A stretch of 64,000 bases of DNA from Berberis thunbergii (Eukaryota; Streptophyta; Magnoliopsida; Ranunculales; Berberidaceae), in assembly GCA_003290165.1 (NCBI GenBank), contig QNQO01005809.1, positions 461,680 to 525,679 on the forward strand. Direction: 5' to 3'. A program made the position numbers and the translations under genes. Positions 58,326-64,000 of the stretch are shown here, piece after piece (within the stretch, counting starts at the first letter, position 1; the number at the start of each line of letters is the position of its first letter). The notes beneath the pieces were generated by a model. It had not been told where the DNA came from, made no database searches, and saw nothing but the letters and a program-made list of their open reading frames with translations.

Positions 58326-59690
58326 ATTTGTTGTTACACCAAAAAATCATCAACAACCACCAACAAATCCACCTCACTAAAGCACCAAGAAAATCAACTC
58401 ATCAAAATTCTTCCAACTTTAATCAACACAATCAAATCCCACCCCCATATCAATTGCATATCAATATTGCAAAGAGGGAATAACCCATACCCTTCAACTT
58501 TCAAAATAAATTAAATCATCATATCAAAACATACCAAAATTTCACATACCCACCAGTTCTAAATTTCATCAAGAGCCATTTTTCCTTTTGAATCTCGGTT
58601 TTAGATGCTACACAATTTCTAAACTATATATAATCAACTTCAAGGTTTCAGATGAGAGAATATGCTATAAATTTGTTGTTACAACCAAAAAAATCATCAA
58701 CAACCACCAACAAATCCACCTCTCTAAAGCACCAAGAAAATCAACTCATCAAAATTCTTCCAACTTTAATCAACACAATCAAATCCCACCCCCATAACAA
58801 TTGCATACCATATTGCAAAGAGGGAATAACCCAAACCTTCAACTTTCAAAATAAATTAAATCATCATATCAAAACATACCAAAATTTCACATACCCACCA
58901 GTTCTAAATTTCATCAAGCGCCATTTTTCCTTCTGAATCTCGGTTTTAGAAGCTACACCACTTCTGAACTATATATAATCAACTTCAAGGTTTTAGATGA
59001 GAGAATATGCTATAAATTTGTTGTTACACCAAAAAAAGCATCAACAACCACCAACAAATCCACCTCTCTAAAGCACCAAGAAAATCAACTCATAAAAATT
59101 CTTCCAATTTTAATCAACACAATCAAATCCCACCCCCATAACAATTGCATACCAATATTGCAAACAGGGAATAACCCATACCCTTCAACTTTCAAAATAA
59201 ATTAAATCATCATATCAAAACATGCATACCAAAATTTCACATTACCACTAGTTCTAAATTTCATCAAAAGCCATTTTTCCTTCTGAATCTCGGTTTTAGA
59301 TGCTACACCACTTCTAACTATATAATCAACTTCAAGGTTTCAGATGGGAGAATATGCTATAAATTTGTTGTTACACAAAAAAAAAATCAACAACCACCAA
59401 CAAATCCACCTCTCTAAAGCACCATGGAAATCAACTCATCAATATTCTTCCAACTTTAATCAACACAATCAAATCCCACCCCCATATCAATTGCATACCA
59501 ATATTGCAAAGAGGAATAACCCATACTCTTCAACTTTCAAAATAAATTAAATCATCATATCAAAACATACCAAAATTTCACATACCCACCAATTCTAAAT
59601 TTCATCAAGAGCCATTTTTCCTTATGAATCTATATTAATCAACTTCTAAACTATATATAATCAACTTCAAGGTTTCAAATGAGAGAATAT
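58326..59690 (-). repeat. Four-copy 345-bp tandem array in Helitron 1
   Basis: Copies marked by AATTTGTTGTTAC at 58325, 58670, 59015 and 59362 (periods 345, 345, 347). Each includes CCACCTCTCTAAAGCACCA, CTTTAATCAACACAATCAAA and CATTTTTCCTT. Small open frames repeating 'NQLIKILPTLINT'-like peptides are by-products of the repeat. Confidence 0.93.
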
Positions 59691-59749
59691 GCTATATTAA
59701 TCAAAGATTAGAGAGAAGAAAAACATACCCAATCAATCCATTGTGCCCT

Positions 59750-60010
59750 AGCGATAAAAGGGAGAAGAAATCAGCCAAATCAACCCATTGTGAGTGAGAG
59801 AGAGCAAGAGAGCTGCGTGAGGGAGAAAGAGATTGCGTGAGAGAGAGAAAGAAAGTTACTTATAGAGATTTGAAAAATGATGGAGAAGGGTTTTGCATGG
59901 GATTTGCTGCGTGAGAGAATTTGTTGCGTGAGAACGAGATTTGCTGCGTGAGAGAGGGATTTGCAAGATGATAGAAATCTGATAAAGAATTTGAGAGCGC
60001 ACTTGCGTGA
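59750..60010. repeat. GA-rich short-repeat segment in Helitron 1
   Basis: Repeated GCGTGAGAGA and TTGCTGCGTGAGAG words. Minus-strand frames here are Ser/Leu-rich low complexity and are not genes. Confidence 0.6.
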
Positions 60011-60639
60011 GAGAAGGAAAAACACGTTGACTTGAGTTTGTATGCGGGGGAGAATTTTTAGTTTTAAGTTGTTGTAATAGACATAAAGAGAGTAAAAATG
60101 CCACGTAGGACATACAGACTGTGAATAGTGTCCATGAACAGTAAAAAAAACCTCTTTGAATTGTAAGATAGATGATGTAAGTATTGATACTGTTGATGGC
60201 TTTTTGATGGTGATACTGTTGATATGTTTATGGTGATATAAGTATTGATATGGTTGATTGTTTTATATATGTTTATGTCAGACAATTGAATTATATTTTG
60301 CAAGTATATATGAATGGAATGCATTTGATGATATTTTGCAAGTATTGAAGGGCATGTCAGTCTTGAATTTGCCTGTCAGACTTGATGACTGTTTTATGTA
60401 TGTTTTTGAAAACTTCCTTTGTTATCGTTTACACCCAGTTTCAGACTTGTATTGAATAACATATTGAATGACATATTGTTGCAATACTGATATTGAACGC
60501 TATGTTCATTCACTTCTTATTTAGGGTAGATAAAAATGTTTTACAAAGATCTTCAATTGCCATACTCATTTGGACAATAATTGTTACATTGGAGAGTTAT
60601 AACTTTTTCCGCCTTGAGCTTGTTCAACTTCACCTTGTT

Positions 60640-61060
60640 CAGTAAATTCAACTAAATATTAGGGTTTTGACCACCATCTCTAGGTATGTTATCAGGTATC
60701 ACAATTCCCAACCACTCAAACCCCTTAGTGCAAGAATCACAATTGAGGTATTTGTGCCCTTGTGTATGAGGTTGATGAGATCTTTTGATAGTTTTCCTTC
60801 CAGAGCATGAAGGAATTAGGCAAGGAAGATCCACCCATGGATTGTCTTTCATCCAATGATTTGGACTGTCACATTGAAACAAGTACCCCCTTTTGGAGCT
60901 TGAGCTTAAGTTGAAATTTATTGTAGAGCTTGAACTACCTTATTCATTTCTCTTCAGACTAACTTCATCAAGCCATAGAAACCTTTTGCAACCAGATATT
61001 TGACAGGCAAAAAACATCCTATTTGAGTTTTGGACTTCAAAAGCTTGCAGACTCCATTAC
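60640..61060 (-). pseudogene. GRF-type zinc-finger protein remnant within the MULE
   Basis: Minus strand reads NSNRMFFACQISGCKRFLWL, then a stop, then KRGYLFQCDSPNHWMKD and HKYLNCDSCTKGFEWLGIVI. The first part has the GRF-finger layout: RxFxxC, a Gly-Cys, then F-x-W-x-DE. The second Cys-rich part is typical of the downstream region in plant GRF-domain proteins. It runs antisense to the transposase, like a second MULE gene or a captured host gene. Stops break it. Confidence 0.5.
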
Positions 61061-61721
61061 AAACCATTCTTGGACATGCTTAATACAAATAAAGGGCAGT
61101 TTTCACTTGTAATGATGGTACTGGTGACTGTGGTTGCAAGGAACCTGCTCGAAAAAAACAAATTTTAATTACTCCCCTACCCCTTATAATAGATAATGAC
61201 AGTTAGTAACCCCCTATAAATAAATTTGAATGTAAGAATGGCCCTCTTGTTCAGTAAAATGCATGCGAGAGGTTGAAGATTGCCTCCAAATCTTAATAAA
61301 TGTCAACATAAACGTCCAAATGAAATAAAAATCACTAATTTACCTTCATTATGTTGTTCTGAACTCAGATCTACTGATGAAAAACTCAGAAATGTTCCAA
61401 AATTGTATAATGAACCCCTAAGTTCCAAACTTGAGTTTGTATCAACTTTAAATAGGGTTTAACCCAACGGCTACTTCGTATTTTCTCTTCCCTAATGGTT
61501 ACTTCGTCTTCCCTAATCTATAACCATTCAAAGAGTCAGAGAGAGTTGAGATTTGAGTTGTCCTGTCCCTGTGTAATAATTTCTCAGTGTAATTTGAATG
61601 TTATCCGTAGGATGAGAGTCGATATTTTAATCTCATCCATTGGATCATTTGTATAAACTTTAAACTTTAGGCATTAGATCATTGAAGGACATTTTTGTCC
61701 TTCAAATATTACTGATTTAAA

Positions 61722-61844
61722 TACGTGCGTGCCCTGACGGTCTTTGGATGTTGACCACAGTCAAGGGGGTAACTGCAATAGTGATTAATGATGAGTCTAC
61801 TTATTAATAGCTATGTATAATAGAGTACAAAATGCAAATTATCT
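61722..61844 (-). repeat. MULE right terminal inverted repeat
   Basis: Partner of 53806-53930. Contains TGCAATAGTGATTAATGATG and TAGCTATGTATAATAG. Confidence 0.85.
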
Positions 61845-61991
61845 TAGTTTCAGCATTTTCCTAGAAAGTATAATAAGACCATACATGTGGAACCCATGCT
61901 ATCATAGAATAGACCCAATTAACCCAAGTTCTAGGATAGGTTTGTTAATTTTTTTATTGGAGTTTGGGCTTGCTTATAAATTATGAATGTA

Positions 61992-64000
61992 CTAGTGTAA
62001 TACCCGTGCCGTTGGCACTATCGCAGATTACATCATACCTTCACGACTTATCGAATACTCATATTTGGGATTTTATTTCAATTTCTAAAAACATTTGCAT
62101 AATTTCTAATACAATAGTTATGATGAATTACTTTTATAAAATGTTAGTACCCTGAACAATAAAACAATGTTAATAAAACTGATCAACGCAATCAATGTGC
62201 TGAGGAATTGTATCACCAAGCAAGCAAATTAAGCTATTACCAAGCAAGCAAGCTGCCTGTAAGCAACCAAGTGCCTGCAAGCAACATCCTCCCACACAGC
62301 CATTTCTAAAACAGTCATTTCCAAAACCAAATATTAGGAAGTCATGTCAATGACAATAACATGAAATTAAAGCAAATTAAGCTAGCAAGCAAGCTGCACG
62401 CAACACCCTTCAAGTGTGATACATTCATAAACTTTTCTAACTTAAATAGCAAATAACTTGTAATGTGTATAGAAAGCGTGCCACTTATTCCTCCATTTTA
62501 GCTTTGCCACATAGGTTGCAATTGATTGAAACGATGTAACTCTAGGGAATTAAGGTCACTTCCCTACATAATCGTTGAAAACTACACTGAGATAAATGTG
62601 AATTTCCCTTATTTAATACAACTGTACTTCAATGAAAATTTGTTGTTACACAAAAATATCATCAACAACCACCAACAATCCACCTCTCTAAAGCACCAAG
62701 AAAATCAACTCAACAAAATTCTTCCAACTTTAATCAACACAATCAAATCCCACCCATATCAATTGCATACCAATATTGCAAAGAGGGAATAACCCATACC
62801 CTTCAACTTTCAAAATAAATTAAATCATCATATCAAAACATATCAAAATTTCACATACCCACCAATTCTAAATTTCATCAAGAGCCATTTTTCCTTCTAA
62901 ATCTCGTTTTAGATGCTACACCACTTCTAAACTATATATAATCAACTTCAAGGTTTCAAATGAGAGAATATGCTATAAGTTTGTTGTTACAAACCAAAAA
63001 AGCATCAACAAATCCACCTCTCTAAAGCACCAAGAAAATCAACTCATAAAAATTCTTCCAATTTTAATCAACACAATCAAATCCCACCCCATAAAAATTG
63101 CATACCAACATTGCAAAGAGGGAATAACCCAAACCCAACCTTCAAAATAAATTAAATCATCATATCAAAACATACCAAAATTTCACATACCCACCAGTTC
63201 TAAATTTCATCAAGAGCCATTTGTCCTTCTGAATCTCGTTTTAGATGCTACACCATTTCTAAACTATATATATCAACTTCAAGGTTTCAGATGAGAGAAT
63301 ATGCTATAAATTTGTTGTTACACCAAAAAAAGCATCAACAAATCCACCTCTCTAAAGCACCAAGAAAATCAACTCATAAAAATTCTTCCAATTTTAATCA
63401 ACACAATCAAATCCCACCCCATAACAATTGCATACCAATATTGCAAAGAGGGAATAACCCATACCCTTCAATTTTCAAATAAATTAATCATCATATCAAA
63501 AGATACCAAAATTTCACATACCCACCAGTTATAAATTTCATGAAGAGCCATTTTTCCTTCTGAATCTCGATTTTAAATGCTACACCACTTCTAAACTATA
63601 TATAATCAACTTCGAGGTTTCAGATGAGAGAATATGCCTATAAATTTGTTGTTACACCTAAAAATCATCAACAACCACCAACAATTCACCTCTCTAAAGC
63701 ACAAAAAATCAACTCATCAAAATTCTTCCAACTTTAATCAACACAATCAAATCCCACCCATATCAATTGCAAACCAATATTGCAAAGAGGGAATAACCCA
63801 TACCCTTCAACTTTCAAAATAAATTAAATCAACATATCAAAACATACCAAAATTTCACATACCCCAATTCTAAATTTCATCAAGAGCCATTTTTCCTTGT
63901 GAATCTATATTAATCACTTCTAAATCTATATATAATCAACTTCAAGGTTTCAAATGAGAGAATATGCTATATTCAATCATAGATTAGAGAGAAAGAAACA
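61992..64000 (-). mobile_element. Second Helitron of the same family, cut by the window edge
   Basis: Minus-strand 3' end CTAG at 61992, preceded by a perfect hairpin GTGCC-AAC-GGCAC and GGGTATTACA. The plus-strand base before it is A. From here to 64000 it aligns with 57697-59731 of the first copy, so about 440 bp including the 5' end should lie beyond the window. Its insertion site is about 140 bp to the right of the MULE. Confidence 0.87.
62637..63960 (-). repeat. Four-copy tandem array in Helitron 2
   Basis: Copies marked at 62637, 62977, 63309 and 63643 (periods 332-340) of the same unit as in Helitron 1. Copy number is again four, so amplification predates the separation of the two insertions, or both came from one four-copy parent. 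Confidence 0.92.

Larger units (their letters stand above)
57697..60172 (-). mobile_element. Non-autonomous Helitron (first copy)
   Basis: On the minus strand it starts TCTATCTTACAATTC at 60172 and ends with a small GTC/GGCAC hairpin, GGGTATTACA and CTAG at 57697. The plus-strand flanks are A and T, so it sits in an AT dinucleotide without target duplication, as Helitrons do. It has no Rep/helicase gene. The start is approximate to a few bases, the CTAG end is firm. It interrupts the MULE just after the transposase. Confidence 0.85.
53804..61848 (+). mobile_element. Mutator-like element (MULE) with long terminal inverted repeats
   Basis: The left end 53806-53930 and the complement of the right end 61722-61844 match over about 125 bases (GGTAATTTGCACTTTG against GATAATTTGCATTTTG, then CTATTATACATAGCTA and CATCATTAATCACTATTGCA). 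The flanks TAATTTTAA and TTAGTTTCA agree at six of nine positions, a possible worn 9-bp duplication. Inside are a Mutator transposase remnant on the plus strand, an antisense zinc-finger remnant and a nested Helitron. Confidence 0.85.

Noticed and set aside
58325..59700. Regularly spaced repeats, considered as a CRISPR-like array
   Set aside because: Units are 345 bp, contiguous without unique spacers, and lie in a plant Helitron.
58588..63822. Series of similar 60-90 codon frames on the plus strand
   Set aside because: They are the same 345-bp Helitron repeat read again and again. Starts and stops differ between copies and no protein family is recognisable.

Overview
This window is nuclear DNA from a flowering plant, most likely a dicot. 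It is AT-rich and has no intact host gene that I can recognise. The gene-like pieces have plant introns and plant-specific relatives: F-box/kelch SKIP4, PDR-type ABCG transporters, kinesin-4, a plant GH2 endo-beta-mannosidase and BRWD/PHIP-like WD40 proteins. The species cannot be fixed from the sequence. Nearly everything is nested transposable elements, and several boundaries are proved by target-site duplications (TSDs).

Layout, left to right. 1-1708: unassigned flank with one possible exon. 1709-7576: complete CACTA element (TSD TTA) carrying a SKIP4 exon and three ABCG transporter exons, with a TRIM (2054-2589, near-perfect TSD) inside it. 8190-8720: Gypsy debris. 9205-18351: decayed Copia element on the minus strand, split by a second CACTA element (about 10020-16830). 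That CACTA element carries minus-strand fragments of five unrelated host genes: HMGB, WDR4/TRM82, GH2 endo-beta-mannosidase, ABCG transporter and kinesin-4. 19370-21803: solo LTR with a perfect 5-bp TSD (ACTTG) and a 153-bp tandem array.

22975-52503 is a set of nested insertions. The outermost is a Copia-type non-autonomous element (LTR 22975-23304, truncated 3' LTR near 52450-52503). Into it went a large-LTR non-autonomous Gypsy (23348-48764, TSD AAAAA, 3.3-kb LTRs around a 305-bp interior) and an inverted copy of its own family (49684-51615, TSD CATAA). The first LTR of the Gypsy holds a 201-bp hairpin Mutator-type MITE (9-bp TSD). It also holds an Athila-like Ty3/Gypsy complex (24221-42946) arranged LTR-interior-LTR-partial interior-partial LTR. 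Inside that complex sits a third CACTA element (26806-35184) of the same family as the second, but with different cargo and a tidy four-exon accessory gene.

53804-61848 is a Mutator-like element (MULE) with about 125-bp terminal inverted repeats, a broken transposase and an antisense GRF-type zinc-finger remnant. A minus-strand Helitron (57697-60172) with four 345-bp tandem repeats interrupts it. A second Helitron of the same family starts at 61992 and runs off the window.

The most interesting system is the CACTA family at 10020-16830 and 26806-35184. It shares GGCGCTTT-rich subterminal repeats and a common backbone, and each copy has gathered a different set of spliced host exons, nearly all on one strand. 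The two carriers of ABCG exons (CACTA-1 and CACTA-2) suggest repeated capture from, or exchange around, one gene family.
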